Shown in pieces: positions 26,359 through 35,548 of a stretch of DNA of 64,000 nucleotides. The notes beneath the pieces are model-generated. The model made no database searches. It was not told where the DNA came from and worked only from the letters and a program-made list of their open reading frames with translations. How positions within the stretch are numbered: position 1 is the first letter of the stretch; the number at the start of each line of letters is the position of its first letter. The translations under genes and the position numbers were made by a program. The DNA is from Phycisphaerae bacterium (GTDB lineage: Bacteria > Planctomycetota > Phycisphaerae > Phycisphaerales > SM1A02), in the NCBI GenBank assembly GCA_002705085.1, contig PAHO01000014.1, positions 1-64,000 of the forward strand, given 5' to 3'.

Positions 26359-27794
26359 TCCCCCAAGACGAATGGCAGAGTCCACTGGCAAGCCGCTACG
26401 CCTCAGTGGAAATGCGAACCCTCTTTTCTGATCGAAACCGCATCGGACTGTGGCGTCGATTGTGGCTGGCCTTGGCCGAATCAGAGCACGAACTTGGCCT
26501 CCCAATCACCTCCGAGCAACTTGAGGAACTGAAAGCCACCCTCGATGACATCGATTTTGAGAAGGCCGCGGCCTATGAGGCGGAATTGCGGCACGATGTC
26601 ATGGCCCACGTGCATGCGTGGGGCGATGTGGCCCCCACGGCTCGGCCGATCCTGCACCTTGGTGCCACCAGCCAGTATTTAAATTGCAACGCCGAGGCCA
26701 TCATGCTCAGGGATGGCTTGGATCAGATCGCAGGGGCGCTGGCTGCGGTCATTGACGCCTTGGGCACGTTCGCGCAAACCCACCGCGCGGTGCCCACCTT
26801 GGGATCGACCCATTTCCAAACCGCCCAACCCACCACGGTGGGCAAGCGGGCCAGTGTGTGGTGCTGGGACTTGTGCTTGGCCCTCGAAGAAGTGGAACGC
26901 CAACGTGACGGGATTCGACTTCGTGGGGTCAAAGGGACCACTGGGACCCAGGCCTCGTTCTTGGCATTGTTCGACGGTGACCACGACAAGGTGGACCAAC
27001 TTGAAGGGTTGGTGGCAGAACGCATGGGGTTCAGCGCTGATCAGTTGCACCCCGTGACCGGCCAAACGTACCCCCGCTTGGTGGACGCCAAAGTCCTTGG
27101 GGCACTGGGCATCGTCGCTTCCGCCAGCCACAAGTGGGCCACCGATGTCCGCCTGCTCGCGGGTCGAGCCGAAATTGAGGAGCCGGTGGCCAAGAAACAA
27201 ATTGGGTCGTCGGCCATGCCCTACAAACGCAATCCCATGCGTTGCGAAAGAGCTTGTGGCCTGGCCCGATTTGTGATGAATTTGGTGCCAAACACGTACC
27301 AGACCGCCGCCACCCAATGGCTCGAACGCACACTTGACGATTCCGCCAATCGACGACTCACCTTGGCAGAAGCTTTCTTGGCCACCGATGCCACCCTGGG
27401 CATTCTCCGCAACGTGGCCCAAGGGCTGATCGCCAACCCTGCCGTATGCCGCACCAACCTCATGCGTGAGATGCCCTTCCTGGCCACCGAAGCGTTGTTG
27501 ATGGCCGCCGTTCGTCATGGGGCGGATCGGCAAACCACCCATGAAACCATCCGAGCCCACAGCCGTGCGGTCCAGGCTGAGCTCCGCGAAGGCGCTGCCA
27601 CCAACGATCTGTTGGATCGTCTTCGCACTGAACCGGCCTTTGCCGGCGTCAGCATGGAGGAAGCATTGGATCCTGAGCAGCACATCGGGAGGGCTCCGGA
27701 GCAAGTCGACCGCTTTATTGTCCAGTATTTGGCCCCGATTCGGGATCGATATGCGTCATATATCGACAAGAGCGCTGCGGATCTCGCCATATAA
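26352..27794 (+). CDS. purB: Adenylosuccinate lyase
   Basis: 480 residues. It cleaves SAICAR and adenylosuccinate to release fumarate in purine synthesis. The superfamily signature GSSAMPYKRNP is present with the catalytic Ser in that loop; HDVMAHVHAW and the GATSQY-like LGATSQYLN segment hold other active-site residues. The start MVLPQDEWQSPLASRYAS fits the family. The transcript should be leaderless or have a leader of only a few nt. Confidence 0.96.
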   Translation: MVLPQDEWQSPLASRYASVEMRTLFSDRNRIGLWRRLWLALAESEHELGLPITSEQLEELKATLDDIDFEKAAAYEAELRHDVMAHVHAWGDVAPTARPILHLGATSQYLNCNAEAIMLRDGLDQIAGALAAVIDALGTFAQTHRAVPTLGSTHFQTAQPTTVGKRASVWCWDLCLALEEVERQRDGIRLRGVKGTTGTQASFLALFDGDHDKVDQLEGLVAERMGFSADQLHPVTGQTYPRLVDAKVLGALGIVASASHKWATDVRLLAGRAEIEEPVAKKQIGSSAMPYKRNPMRCERACGLARFVMNLVPNTYQTAATQWLERTLDDSANRRLTLAEAFLATDATLGILRNVAQGLIANPAVCRTNLMREMPFLATEALLMAAVRHGADRQTTHETIRAHSRAVQAELREGAATNDLLDRLRTEPAFAGVSMEEALDPEQHIGRAPEQVDRFIVQYLAPIRDRYASYIDKSAADLAI

Positions 27795-27908
27795 CGAAAA
27801 AAAGCCTGTAGTGGGCCAAAAAGACCGTTTCTTCCCGGCAAACCCTTCGGCGATGCGGCACAATGTCGCATGGAATGGGCCCTGACGGCCCTCAAAAGGA
27901 GAACCACT

Positions 27909-28085
27909 ATGGAGTCCTACGACAATCTTCGACGTCTTGTGGAATCGGTTGATGAAGACATCAACAAGGCCAAGGGTGGCAACAAAGCCGCTGGCACCCG
28001 CGTCCGCAAGGTCATGCAGGAAATCAAGGCTGCAGCCCAAGAGATTCGGGCCCAGATGCTTGAAATTCGTTCCGAAGACAACTGA
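27909..28085 (+). CDS. Hc1-like histone H1 family nucleoprotein
   Basis: 58 residues: MESYDNLRRLVESVDEDINK, then KAKGGNKAAGTRVRKVMQEI, ending RAQMLEIRSEDN. This matches the N-terminal helical domain of the chlamydial Hc1 histone-like family, without the long Lys-rich tail. It probably binds DNA or dimerises and may act in nucleoid organisation. AAAGGAG lies 7 nt before the ATG, one of the strongest ribosome binding sites in the window, which suggests high expression. It is a single-gene unit ending in a strong hairpin. Confidence 0.85.
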   Translation: MESYDNLRRLVESVDEDINKAKGGNKAAGTRVRKVMQEIKAAAQEIRAQMLEIRSEDN

Positions 28086-28125
28086 TCTTTGATCAACCTT
28101 CTTTCGGAAGGCAAACAAACGTTTG

Positions 28126-28156
28126 GAAGGCCGCCCCATGGGCGGCCTTCTTGCTT
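28126..28156 (+). terminator. Terminator after the histone-like gene
   Basis: A perfect 11-bp stem (GAAGGCCGCCC / GGGCGGCCTTC) with a 3-nt loop at 28126-28150, followed by TTGCTTTC. The T tract is imperfect. It lies 40 bp past the stop codon. Confidence 0.8.
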
Positions 28157-28160
28157 TCGG

Positions 28161-28166
28161 TACCGT
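28161..28166 (+). promoter_or_regulatory. Candidate -10 element of the FabZ-like gene
   Basis: TACCGT directly after the preceding terminator and 9 nt before the ATG at 28176. No ribosome binding site is visible between them. Confidence 0.4.
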
Positions 28167-28175
28167 ACCCCCCAT

Positions 28176-28649
28176 ATGGCACTTGAACCTGTCTTACCGC
28201 TCGATCGCATCGATCCCAATGCCTGCCTGCATGACGCCAAGGCCATTGATGCCCTCATTCCCCACCGGGGGCCCATCCGCCAAGTTGATCGCATTGTCTT
28301 TGCCCAGACGCCACTGCTGATTGCTGGCGTCAAAGAGGTCCGAGATGACGAGTTCTGGTGCGATGGTCACATCCCAGGCCGCCCTGTTATGCCAGGAGTG
28401 CTCCAACTTGAAGCTGGTGCCCAACTGGCTTCCATCTTGGACACGCTGTGCCATGGGCCCGATCGATTCATGGGCTTGGTGCGTATCGATGAAGCATCCT
28501 TCCGAGGCTCGGTCGAGCCTGGCGATCAACTCCTGCTGCTTGGCTCCCGACTCAAGCCTGCCCACAAGAGACGCTTTGTGTGCCACTGCCAAGGACTGGT
28601 CCGCGGCAATATTGTCTTTGACGCGCAAATCACTGGCTTCACCATTTAA
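28176..28649 (+). CDS. FabZ-like 3-hydroxyacyl-ACP dehydratase
   Basis: 157 residues with a hot-dog fold signature: LIPHRGPIRQVDRI in the N-half and GHIPGRPVMPGVLQLEAGAQ with the catalytic His and Glu. This is the FabZ/FabA dehydratase pattern of fatty acid synthesis. It may be a paralogue, since no other fab gene is nearby. manA follows 9 bp downstream in what looks like a short unit. Confidence 0.88.
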   Translation: MALEPVLPLDRIDPNACLHDAKAIDALIPHRGPIRQVDRIVFAQTPLLIAGVKEVRDDEFWCDGHIPGRPVMPGVLQLEAGAQLASILDTLCHGPDRFMGLVRIDEASFRGSVEPGDQLLLLGSRLKPAHKRRFVCHCQGLVRGNIVFDAQITGFTI

Positions 28650-28658
28650 AACAGCACC

Positions 28659-29645
28659 ATGAGCTTGCTTCCCTTCCGATGCCATCCCTTGCTCAAGCCC
28701 CGAGTCTGGGGTGGGCAGAAGCTGTTGGGGTGGGGAAAATCACTGCCCGAATCGGACCCAAGGCTTTGGGGAGAGTCTTGGGAACTCGCCGACCTGCCTG
28801 AAGACATCCATGACGGTCGCAGCATCATTCGTGACGGTCCTCTGGCAGGTCAAACCTTCCGGGACGCCATGGATCAACATCCCCAAATGCTGATGGGTGA
28901 TCTGCCTCGAAGTCCCCATGGTGGTTTCCCTTTGCTGGTGAAACTTCTTGATGCCCAACGAAATCTTTCCGTTCAGGTGCATCCCACCGCCGAATTCGCC
29001 GCCAACCATCCAGGGGCCTACAAAAAGGACGAAGCTTGGCTGATCCTTGACGCGGAGCCAGACAGCACCCTGTACACCGGCTTGGCGGAGGGAGTGACCC
29101 CAGCCGAACTGCATGCCGCCGCCCAACGCGGGCAAGACCTCGAACCACTCTTGCATGCGGTTCCCGCAGTCCCAGGGACTTGTCATGTGCTGCCCAGTGG
29201 GACCTGTCACGCTTTGGGTGGAGGCATCATGGTCGCCGAATTCCAAACCCCAAGCGACACGACCTACCGCATCTGGGACTGGGGACGTGAGGGTCGTGAG
29301 ATGCATCTTGACCAAGCCTTGGCCTGCATGTCCCCGGGGCGAGCCGCTGCCCCCCAGACAACCCCAGCCAATGCCGACGGGCTGGACATCAGTATCGTGG
29401 CCCACACTCCGGCATTTGTCCTTCGGACCCTCCGAACGTCTGACCAGCGCATCCTGCGATGCCCCCCTTCCGACCGGCCCGAAATTTGGCTGCTCCTCGA
29501 AGGTGAAATGCAATGCGAATCGATGTCTTGGAAGAAGGGTGATACGGTCTTCTTCCCCGCCGTCCGAGATGTCCAGATCGAGGTTACGGCCGGATCCCGC
29601 TGGGTCCACTGCCATATTCCATTTGGACAAGAACGTCTTGCGTGA
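28659..29645 (+). CDS. manA: Mannose-6-phosphate isomerase, class I
   Basis: 328 residues. It interconverts mannose-6-P and fructose-6-P with zinc. Zinc ligands are seen in LSVQVHP (Gln and His), KKDEAWLIL (Glu) and GTCHALGGG (His). VWGGQKLLGWGKSLP and TPSDTTYRIWDWGR match the short Bacillus-type ManA. It could feed GDP-mannose for the polysaccharide genes elsewhere in the window. It lies 9 bp after the FabZ-like gene. Confidence 0.95.
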   Translation: MSLLPFRCHPLLKPRVWGGQKLLGWGKSLPESDPRLWGESWELADLPEDIHDGRSIIRDGPLAGQTFRDAMDQHPQMLMGDLPRSPHGGFPLLVKLLDAQRNLSVQVHPTAEFAANHPGAYKKDEAWLILDAEPDSTLYTGLAEGVTPAELHAAAQRGQDLEPLLHAVPAVPGTCHVLPSGTCHALGGGIMVAEFQTPSDTTYRIWDWGREGREMHLDQALACMSPGRAAAPQTTPANADGLDISIVAHTPAFVLRTLRTSDQRILRCPPSDRPEIWLLLEGEMQCESMSWKKGDTVFFPAVRDVQIEVTAGSRWVHCHIPFGQERLA

Positions 29646-29733
29646 GGGAATACCAGATCCCCTGAAACCGTCTTTCCAGCATGGTGATCATGTTGCCCGA
29701 AGGCCACTTTCAGAATCCACACTCCGCCGCATC

Positions 29734-30231
29734 ATGCAGGAGCAAGGCCCACGACTCTTGGCGTTGGCCCGAGGTGTGGTCCGGGACACCCACATTGCTG
29801 AAGACATCGTTCAGGAGAGCTTTGTGAAACTCTGGCGACAACCTCCTGAAGCACAGGCCGCCATCGCCTCTTGGCTTCGCACCACCGTGGTGCGAGCATC
29901 AATCGATCGGCTGCGCAAACGACAAGCCAAGCCCAGTGAAACCCTGAACCCTTCGGCACCAGAATCCCCCCCCGTTGCTGATGCCCAAGAGCAAGCGAGA
30001 CGTATCGAAGATGCCATGGCCCGCTTGGATCCAGAAAAGCGGGCGGTGCTGCTCTTGAGGGCCCGGGACCAACTGCCCTATGAAGCCATTGCCGCGGCAC
30101 TGGATATCCCACTGGGCACCGTGATGAGTCGGCTGGCTCGAGCACGAAAAGCATTGCTTCATGAACTCGCTCAAACCGAGACCGCCTCGGAAGGAAGTCC
30201 AATTCCCTTTCCCCGGAGAAGCACCCCATGA
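29734..30231 (+). CDS. ECF sigma factor
   Basis: About 165 residues. Region 2 (GVVRDTHIAEDIVQESFVKL) and region 4 (ALDIPLGTVMSRLARARKAL) with a short linker define an ECF sigma factor. The N-terminus is uncertain: ATG 29734 gives a slightly short region 2, and no better upstream ATG or GTG is in frame. It overlaps the next gene by ATGA. The partner zinc-finger anti-sigma factor follows. Confidence 0.9.
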   Translation: MQEQGPRLLALARGVVRDTHIAEDIVQESFVKLWRQPPEAQAAIASWLRTTVVRASIDRLRKRQAKPSETLNPSAPESPPVADAQEQARRIEDAMARLDPEKRAVLLLRARDQLPYEAIAAALDIPLGTVMSRLARARKALLHELAQTETASEGSPIPFPRRSTP

Positions 30232-30881
30232 TGATGGACTGCGCGACGTTTGAATCACACCAAGACGCCTTCCTGGACGGACGACTGCCAGCAGAAGAAG
30301 CAGGACTCGTGGAACGACATCTGGCCGCTTGCCCAAAATGCCAAGCCGCCATCGACCATCTGCTCGCCGCCGAAGCTCACCTGCGCGATCAACCCGAGCC
30401 AGAATGGACCGAAGAACTCACCCAATCCGTTTTGGATCAGACCACCGCACCACTCGCACGTCAAACTTGGCCATGGCAAATGGCCACTGCCGCCGGCTGG
30501 CTTTTGGCCATTGGTCTGGGCTTAGCCCTGCTCCGTTCCGCCCCCTCTTCAGCCCCGACCGTCCAAGGGGTTGCGTACTACCAACCAGCACCGTGGATGA
30601 AATCCACGCTCGGCCCCCACCGTGAAGTTGAAGCGCCGCCCCCCGTCGTGGAAATCTTGCAGCACCTTCGCACGGGTCAGGCCCCTTCTCCACGCCTGCT
30701 CGAAGCGATTGCCAGCGAGCGACAAAGATCGTTTGGTGAAAAGCGAATCATGCTCTTGGAAGCAGAAGCAGCTTGTGCGCATCTCCTCCAGCCCACCGCC
30801 AAAGATCTAGAGACGCTGTTTCCGGAACTCGAAAGACGGCTGGAAGCTCTCATCCAGCGTCAAAGATCTCCAGATGCATGA
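30228..30881 (+). CDS. Zinc-finger anti-sigma factor, membrane bound
   Basis: 217 residues. Residues ~1-55 form a zf-HC2 anti-sigma domain with the HxxxCxxC motif HLAACPKC that would clamp the upstream sigma factor. One transmembrane segment (~85-103, AAGWLLAIGLGLALL) follows and then a ~110-residue extracytoplasmic part with helical repeats. The ATG overlaps the sigma stop codon, as is usual for such pairs. The signal sensed is unknown. Confidence 0.88.
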   Translation: MMMDCATFESHQDAFLDGRLPAEEAGLVERHLAACPKCQAAIDHLLAAEAHLRDQPEPEWTEELTQSVLDQTTAPLARQTWPWQMATAAGWLLAIGLGLALLRSAPSSAPTVQGVAYYQPAPWMKSTLGPHREVEAPPPVVEILQHLRTGQAPSPRLLEAIASERQRSFGEKRIMLLEAEAACAHLLQPTAKDLETLFPELERRLEALIQRQRSPDA

Positions 30882-30932
30882 GGTCACTGAGGTCCGAGAA
30901 CCAGAGACTTCCCGTGCCCCACCTCTGGCTCG

Positions 30933-30938
30933 TACCAT
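30933..30938 (+). promoter_or_regulatory. Candidate -10 element before the small gene at 30945
   Basis: TACCAT, 6 nt before the GTG at 30945, which would give a leaderless transcript. No clear -35 box. Confidence 0.4.
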
Positions 30939-30944
30939 ACGCGT

Positions 30945-31205
30945 GTGAGTTCAATCAACGGACTGCCTTCGATTCTTCCGCCGCAGCCTTCGGCGACCCG
31001 AACCGCCCCACTGCGCTTGGAAGAGCCCAGTTCTGTTGACACACCCGCGGCCCGGATTGCACCAAGCCAACCCATCGATCCCTTGGTGGCGGGACGACTC
31101 GCCCCCGGCGCTCGGCTGACGCTGCGTCCCAACGTTGCACAAATTCAAGCAACCTATGGAGCCGCAACCCAAGCCCCCAACCCCGGCCCTGAGACCATCG
31201 CGTGA
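30945..31205 (+). CDS. Small Pro-rich protein of unknown function
   Basis: 86 residues from a GTG. It is rich in Pro, Ala and Arg, with no signal peptide or membrane segment. The middle reads IDPLVAGRLAPGARLTLRPN. The stop overlaps the eda GTG start (GTGA), so it is likely translated together with eda. I recognise no family. Confidence 0.55.
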   Translation: MSSINGLPSILPPQPSATRTAPLRLEEPSSVDTPAARIAPSQPIDPLVAGRLAPGARLTLRPNVAQIQATYGAATQAPNPGPETIA

Positions 31206-31828
31206 ATCGAGATTCGTTCGTCGCCGCTTTTGCGGCCGCCCGAGCAAGCGCCATCTTGCGCACCCCCCATGGAAATCTCGCGGCTCCCGCGATGGAAGCA
31301 GCCGTCGATGCCGGTTTTCAAGTGGTGGAATTCACCCTGACCATCCCTAGCGCGCTCGACTTGGTCCGGACATTTGCCAAACGGGATGGATTGCTGGTGA
31401 GTGTGGGAACTGTGTTGACGCCGGAAGATGCCCACGCCGCGATTGATGCCGGGGCCTCTTGCCTGGTGTCCCCAGTCCTGGGAACCGCAGTTGGTGAAGT
31501 CGCAGCCGAACGAGATGTGGCTTGGATGCCCGGTATCGCGACCCCAACCGAAGCGTATGCCGCTCATCAAGCGGGCGCGCCCCTTCAAAAAATATTCCCA
31601 ATGCCCGGCATTGGAGCCGCCTGGGTCAAAGCCATTCGTGGCCCCATGCCTTTTCTCAACTTGGTTCCCACCCACGGTGTCCACGAGAACAATGCGGCTT
31701 CATTCCTGAAAGCTGGAGCTCATGCGGTGGGCTTTGTGCAGTCGGTGTTTGATCCCAACGATATTGCTGAACGACGCTGGAACAAGATCAAAGAAAGGGC
31801 TGAAAGAGCCTTGGCATCGGTGAACTGA
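31202..31828 (+). CDS. eda: 2-dehydro-3-deoxy-phosphogluconate aldolase
   Basis: 208 residues, normal for KDPG/KHG aldolase. The Schiff-base Lys lies in LQKIFPM, the catalytic Glu in VVEFTLT, and VGTVLTPEDAHAAIDAGASC is the phosphate-binding strand. It splits KDPG into pyruvate and glyceraldehyde-3-P. Start GTG overlaps the small upstream gene. No edd is nearby. Confidence 0.93.
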   Translation: MNRDSFVAAFAAARASAILRTPHGNLAAPAMEAAVDAGFQVVEFTLTIPSALDLVRTFAKRDGLLVSVGTVLTPEDAHAAIDAGASCLVSPVLGTAVGEVAAERDVAWMPGIATPTEAYAAHQAGAPLQKIFPMPGIGAAWVKAIRGPMPFLNLVPTHGVHENNAASFLKAGAHAVGFVQSVFDPNDIAERRWNKIKERAERALASVN

Positions 31829-31851
31829 GCCAACGAACAGCAGCCATCGAA

Positions 31852-33384
31852 TCAATAACTCTTGGACCACACCACCCGCTGCGGGCTGGGCTCACCGCTG
31901 AATGGGCAAGTCCCCGGTCCATCCGCCAAATCTTCCAACGGAATACAACGGATCGTGACCCCCAACTCATCGTTGATGCGCTGCTCAACTTCCTCTGATC
32001 CATTCCAGTGGGTCAGGGCAAAGCCGCCATGGATTGGCGTTGGCGTCCCCTCCTTGTGCGGGGGTGGGGTGAAGAAGGCCCGGAAGCTTTCTTCGTCGTC
32101 AATCACTTTGGTGTGCTCATCACGGAATGCTTTGGCTTTGGCCAAAAGACCGGATTGGATATCAGAAAGCATCTCCGGCAGTCCGGCAATGAATTCATCA
32201 CGCGGCAAAGACGCTTTGTCTTTGTGACCACGATCGCGTCGGCCGACAAAAACCGTACCCGCCTCCATGTCCCGCTCCCCCACTTCAACCCGGACGGGGA
32301 TTCCCTTTTTGATCCACCCCCACACTTTGTCACCACCCCGGATGTCACGATCATCAATTTCGACTTCGATGGCCCGTCCCATGAACGTGCGCTGACGGAG
32401 CTCTTCAGCAATCTTCTGGCAGTGGGCCAATACCGCTTTCGGATCTTTGGCTTTCATGGTGATGGGGAGCAGCACCACATGGGCGGGAGCCAACGCCGGG
32501 GGAAGCACCAAACCGTCATCGTCCGCGTGCGTCATGATCAACCCGCCCACCAAGCGAGTCGAGACGCCCCAGCTGGTGGTCCAGGCATGCCGTCGTTCGC
32601 CTTGCTCATCAATGAACATGATGTCTTGGGCCTTGGAGAACGTCTGCCCTAAGAAGTGGCTGGTTCCGGCCTGCAATGCCTTCCGATCTTGCATCATGGC
32701 CTCAATGCAGACCGTGTCGACCGCGCCAGGGAACCGTTCACCTGCACTTTTGTGTCCGGTCATCACCGGCATCGCCATGACGTCCTCCGCGAAGCGGGCG
32801 TACACCTCGAGCATTTTCATGGTCTCTTCGCGTGCTTCCTCTTCGGTCGCATGCACGGTGTGACCTTCTTGCCAGAGAAATTCCGCGGTTCGCAAAAACA
32901 GTCGCGTACGCAACTCCCAACGCACCACGTTCGCCCACTGGTTGATCAACAAGGGCAGATCGCGATAGCTCTCGACCCACTTGCTGAACATGGCCCCAAT
33001 GATGGTCTCACTGGTCGGACGGACGATCAGAGGTTCATCCAGCTCGCCCGCCGGCTTCAGGCCGCCCTCGCCGTCATCTTCCAAACGGTGGTGGGTGACC
33101 ACCGCACACTCTTTGGCAAAGCCGTCCACGTGCTCTGCCTCTTTTTCGAGGAAGCTCTTGGGAATGAACAGCGGGAAATACGCGTTGCGATGACCGGTTT
33201 CTTTGAAGCGCCGATCTAAATCACGCTGGATGTTTTCCCAGATGGCATACCCCCACGGCTTGATCACCATGCAGCCCCGCACCGGCGATGACTCGGCCAA
33301 ATCAGCGGCCTTCACAACCTGCTGGTACCACTCGGGGTAGTTCTCGCTTCGGATGGGTTCAATCGCCGTTTTGGGCTTGCTCAT
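31852..33384 (-). CDS. proS: Prolyl-tRNA synthetase, archaeal/eukaryotic type
   Basis: 510 residues, so without the ~180-residue editing insertion of the E. coli type. Class II motifs include the N-terminal RGCMVIKPWGYAIWENIQ, VRPTSETIIGAMFSKWVESY and FLWQEGHTVHATEEEAREET, all typical of type 3 ProRS. The C-terminal domain ends in Tyr, as in that type. ATG 33384 gives MSKPKTAIEPIRSENYPEWY. It is separated from dnaK by a terminator. Confidence 0.95.
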   Translation of the reverse strand: MSKPKTAIEPIRSENYPEWYQQVVKAADLAESSPVRGCMVIKPWGYAIWENIQRDLDRRFKETGHRNAYFPLFIPKSFLEKEAEHVDGFAKECAVVTHHRLEDDGEGGLKPAGELDEPLIVRPTSETIIGAMFSKWVESYRDLPLLINQWANVVRWELRTRLFLRTAEFLWQEGHTVHATEEEAREETMKMLEVYARFAEDVMAMPVMTGHKSAGERFPGAVDTVCIEAMMQDRKALQAGTSHFLGQTFSKAQDIMFIDEQGERRHAWTTSWGVSTRLVGGLIMTHADDDGLVLPPALAPAHVVLLPITMKAKDPKAVLAHCQKIAEELRQRTFMGRAIEVEIDDRDIRGGDKVWGWIKKGIPVRVEVGERDMEAGTVFVGRRDRGHKDKASLPRDEFIAGLPEMLSDIQSGLLAKAKAFRDEHTKVIDDEESFRAFFTPPPHKEGTPTPIHGGFALTHWNGSEEVEQRINDELGVTIRCIPLEDLADGPGTCPFSGEPSPQRVVWSKSY

Positions 33385-33431
33385 GGAATGTTCTATTGTC
33401 GGGTTTTGTGGCCAGAAGAGCAAGACGCCAC

Positions 33432-33457
33432 AAAAAACGCCCCCCAAATGGGAGGCG
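33432..33457 (-). terminator. Terminator after dnaK
   Basis: On the minus strand an 8-bp stem CGCCTCCC/GGGGGGCG (one G-T pair) with loop ATTT, followed by six T. It lies between the dnaK stop and the proS start. Confidence 0.85.
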
Positions 33458-33485
33458 CTTGTGGGGCTGTGCAGAAGGCTGGGGT

Positions 33486-35387
33486 TTACTTCCCGTCCTT
33501 GACCTCATACTCCGCGTCGATGACATCGTCGTCACCGTCGGAGTCAGGAGATGCCTCGCTCTCTGGCTTGGCTTCAGCCGTCTTGGCTGCTTCATAGGCA
33601 GCTTTTCCGAGTTCCATGGACTCTGACTCAAGCTTCTTCATGGCCTCTTCGATGGCAGGCTTGTCGTCACCAGACAAGCATCCCTCAACCTCGGCCACCG
33701 CGGCCTCAATCTTGGCTTTCACCTCTTCGCCGACTTTCTCGCCGTGCTCTTCAAGGGCTTGCTTGGTCTGGAACACCATTTGTTCGGCCCGATTCTTGAC
33801 GTCCACCAACTCACGGCGCTCTTTGTCGGTCGAAGCATTGGCTTCCGCTTCGGTCTTCATCCGCTCGATCTCTTCCTCAGAAAGTCCGCCTGAATTGTCG
33901 ATTCGAATGTCCGCGCTCTTGCCGGTGGTCTTTTCGGTCGCGGTTACCTGCAAGATGCCGTTGGCGTCGATGTTGAATTCAACCTCAATCTGAGGCGTGC
34001 CCATAGGAGCCGGCGGGATCCCGCCCAAATCAAACCGACCCAGCGAACGGTTGTCGGCCGCGAATTCCCGCTCACCCTGCAAAATATGAATGGTGACCGA
34101 CGGTTGGTTGTCGGCGGCCGTAGTGAACGTTTCTTTGCGAGAGGTCGGAATGGTGGTGTTCCGCTCAATGAGTTTGGTGGTGATGCCACCCTTGGTCTCA
34201 ACCCCCAAGGAAAGCGGGGTGACATCAAGTAGGAGCACGTCTTTCACATCCCCGCCCAAGACACCGCCCTGAATAGCGGCACCAATGGCCACCACCTCAT
34301 CGGGGTTGATGGACTTGTCGAGTTCGGCTTTGCCAAACACTTCCTTGGCCACCTCTTGGACTTGAGGAATCCGAGTGGAGCCCCCCACCATGACCACTTC
34401 GTCCACGCTCGAGCCGTCGAGCTTGGCATCGGCCAGTGCTTGACGGCAGGGGCCAGCAAGCCGTTCAAACAAGCTCGCCGCCAACTGTTCAAACTTGGAT
34501 CGACTGATGGACTGCTGAAGGTGCAATGGGCCACGATCGGGAGTCGCAGTGATAAAGGGCAAGTTCACCGAGGTTTCCGACATCGTGGAAAGTTCATGCT
34601 TCGCCTTTTCCGCAGCTTCTTTCAATCGCTGCAGGGCCATGGGGTCCTGGCGGAGGTCAATGGATGACTCTTTCTTGAACTCGTCAGCGATGTGGTCAAT
34701 CAGCACTTGATCAAAATCATCACCGCCCAAGTGTCCATCACCGTTGGAGGCCAACACCTCGAACACGCCGTCGCCAACATCAAGAATGGAGACATCAAAC
34801 GTGCCACCACCCAAGTCAAAGACCGCGATGCGAGCGTTCGTCTTTTTATCCAGCCCGTAGGCCAAGGCCGCCGCGGTGGGCTCGTTGATGATTCGCTCCA
34901 CCTTCAGACCAGCAATCTCCCCGGCATCTTTGGTGGCCTGCCGCTGGGAGTCATTGAAATAGGCCGGGACCGTGATCACCGCTCGGTCTACTTTTTCACC
35001 CAGATAATCCTCGGCGGTCTTCTTGAGCTCCCCCAAGACCATCGCACTGACTTCCTGGGGGGTGTAATCCTTGTCCCGAACATGCACGCTGACGAATTCG
35101 GCGGCAGACCCTTTCACCTCGTAGGGCACCTGCTTCTCTTCCCCGGTGACCTCTTCCGCTCGCCGGCCCATAAAGCGTTTGATGGAGTAGACGGTGTGCT
35201 TGGGGTTGGTGACTTGTTGGTGCCGTGCGGCTTGACCAATCAGTCGCTCGCCTTTTTCAGTGAATCCAACCACCGATGGGGTCGTACGGTTGCCACTTGC
35301 GTTGATGATGACTTTGGGCTGGTCACCTTCCATGACCGACACCACAGAGTTGGTTGTTCCGAGGTCGATACCAATGATCTTTGACAT
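33486..35387 (-). CDS. dnaK: Molecular chaperone DnaK (Hsp70)
   Basis: 633 residues. The ATPase domain starts with [19 protein letters not shown] and includes [20 protein letters not shown] and [14 protein letters not shown]. The linker [16 protein letters not shown] and the substrate domain follow, then an Asp/Glu-rich tail. ATG 35387 has AAGGAG 9 nt upstream. No CIRCE repeat is seen, and neither grpE nor dnaJ is adjacent. Confidence 0.98.
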   Translation of the reverse strand: MSKIIGIDLGTTNSVVSVMEGDQPKVIINASGNRTTPSVVGFTEKGERLIGQAARHQQVTNPKHTVYSIKRFMGRRAEEVTGEEKQVPYEVKGSAAEFVSVHVRDKDYTPQEVSAMVLGELKKTAEDYLGEKVDRAVITVPAYFNDSQRQATKDAGEIAGLKVERIINEPTAAALAYGLDKKTNARIAVFDLGGGTFDVSILDVGDGVFEVLASNGDGHLGGDDFDQVLIDHIADEFKKESSIDLRQDPMALQRLKEAAEKAKHELSTMSETSVNLPFITATPDRGPLHLQQSISRSKFEQLAASLFERLAGPCRQALADAKLDGSSVDEVVMVGGSTRIPQVQEVAKEVFGKAELDKSINPDEVVAIGAAIQGGVLGGDVKDVLLLDVTPLSLGVETKGGITTKLIERNTTIPTSRKETFTTAADNQPSVTIHILQGEREFAADNRSLGRFDLGGIPPAPMGTPQIEVEFNIDANGILQVTATEKTTGKSADIRIDNSGGLSEEEIERMKTEAEANASTDKERRELVDVKNRAEQMVFQTKQALEEHGEKVGEEVKAKIEAAVAEVEGCLSGDDKPAIEEAMKKLESESMELGKAAYEAAKTAEAKPESEASPDSDGDDDVIDAEYEVKDGK

Positions 35388-35536
35388 TCGAGGGGTCTCC
35401 TTGAGGTCCAAAGGTTCAAGTGCAACCCTCATGCCAGACTCTGAAGGCCCTTTTGCGGCCAAAAGACCGCCGGGAACCGAAGAATGGTGACAAAACGTGC
35501 CAATCCGGCAGACTGGAGCCGCCCCGGGCGGCCTCG

Positions 35537-35542
35537 TAGGAT
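35537..35542 (+). promoter_or_regulatory. Candidate -10 element of the dus gene
   Basis: TAGGAT, 6 nt before the ATG at 35549. No Shine-Dalgarno lies between them. Confidence 0.4.
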
Positions 35543-35548
35543 GGCAGC

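Noticed and set aside
26679-27704. 341-codon minus-strand open frame
   Set aside because: It is entirely antisense to purB, which has all its signatures; composition is typical of a shadow frame.
28740-29630. 296-codon minus-strand open frame
   Set aside because: It is antisense to manA, a well-supported gene.
31154-31684. 176-codon minus-strand open frame
   Set aside because: It is antisense to eda, with no motif or ribosome binding site.
35487-35503. Sigma54-like TGGCACG-N4 element on the minus strand upstream of dnaK
   Set aside because: The -12 half reads TGTCA instead of TTGCA/T, so only one half matches the consensus.
35515-35536. GC-rich palindrome GCCGCCCCGGGCGGC before dus as a terminator
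   Set aside because: The loop is too small for the full stem, no T run follows on either strand, and no gene ends there.
35388-35548. CIRCE heat-shock operator upstream of dnaK
   Set aside because: I looked for TTAGCACTC-N9-GAGTGCTAA and found nothing resembling it in this gap.
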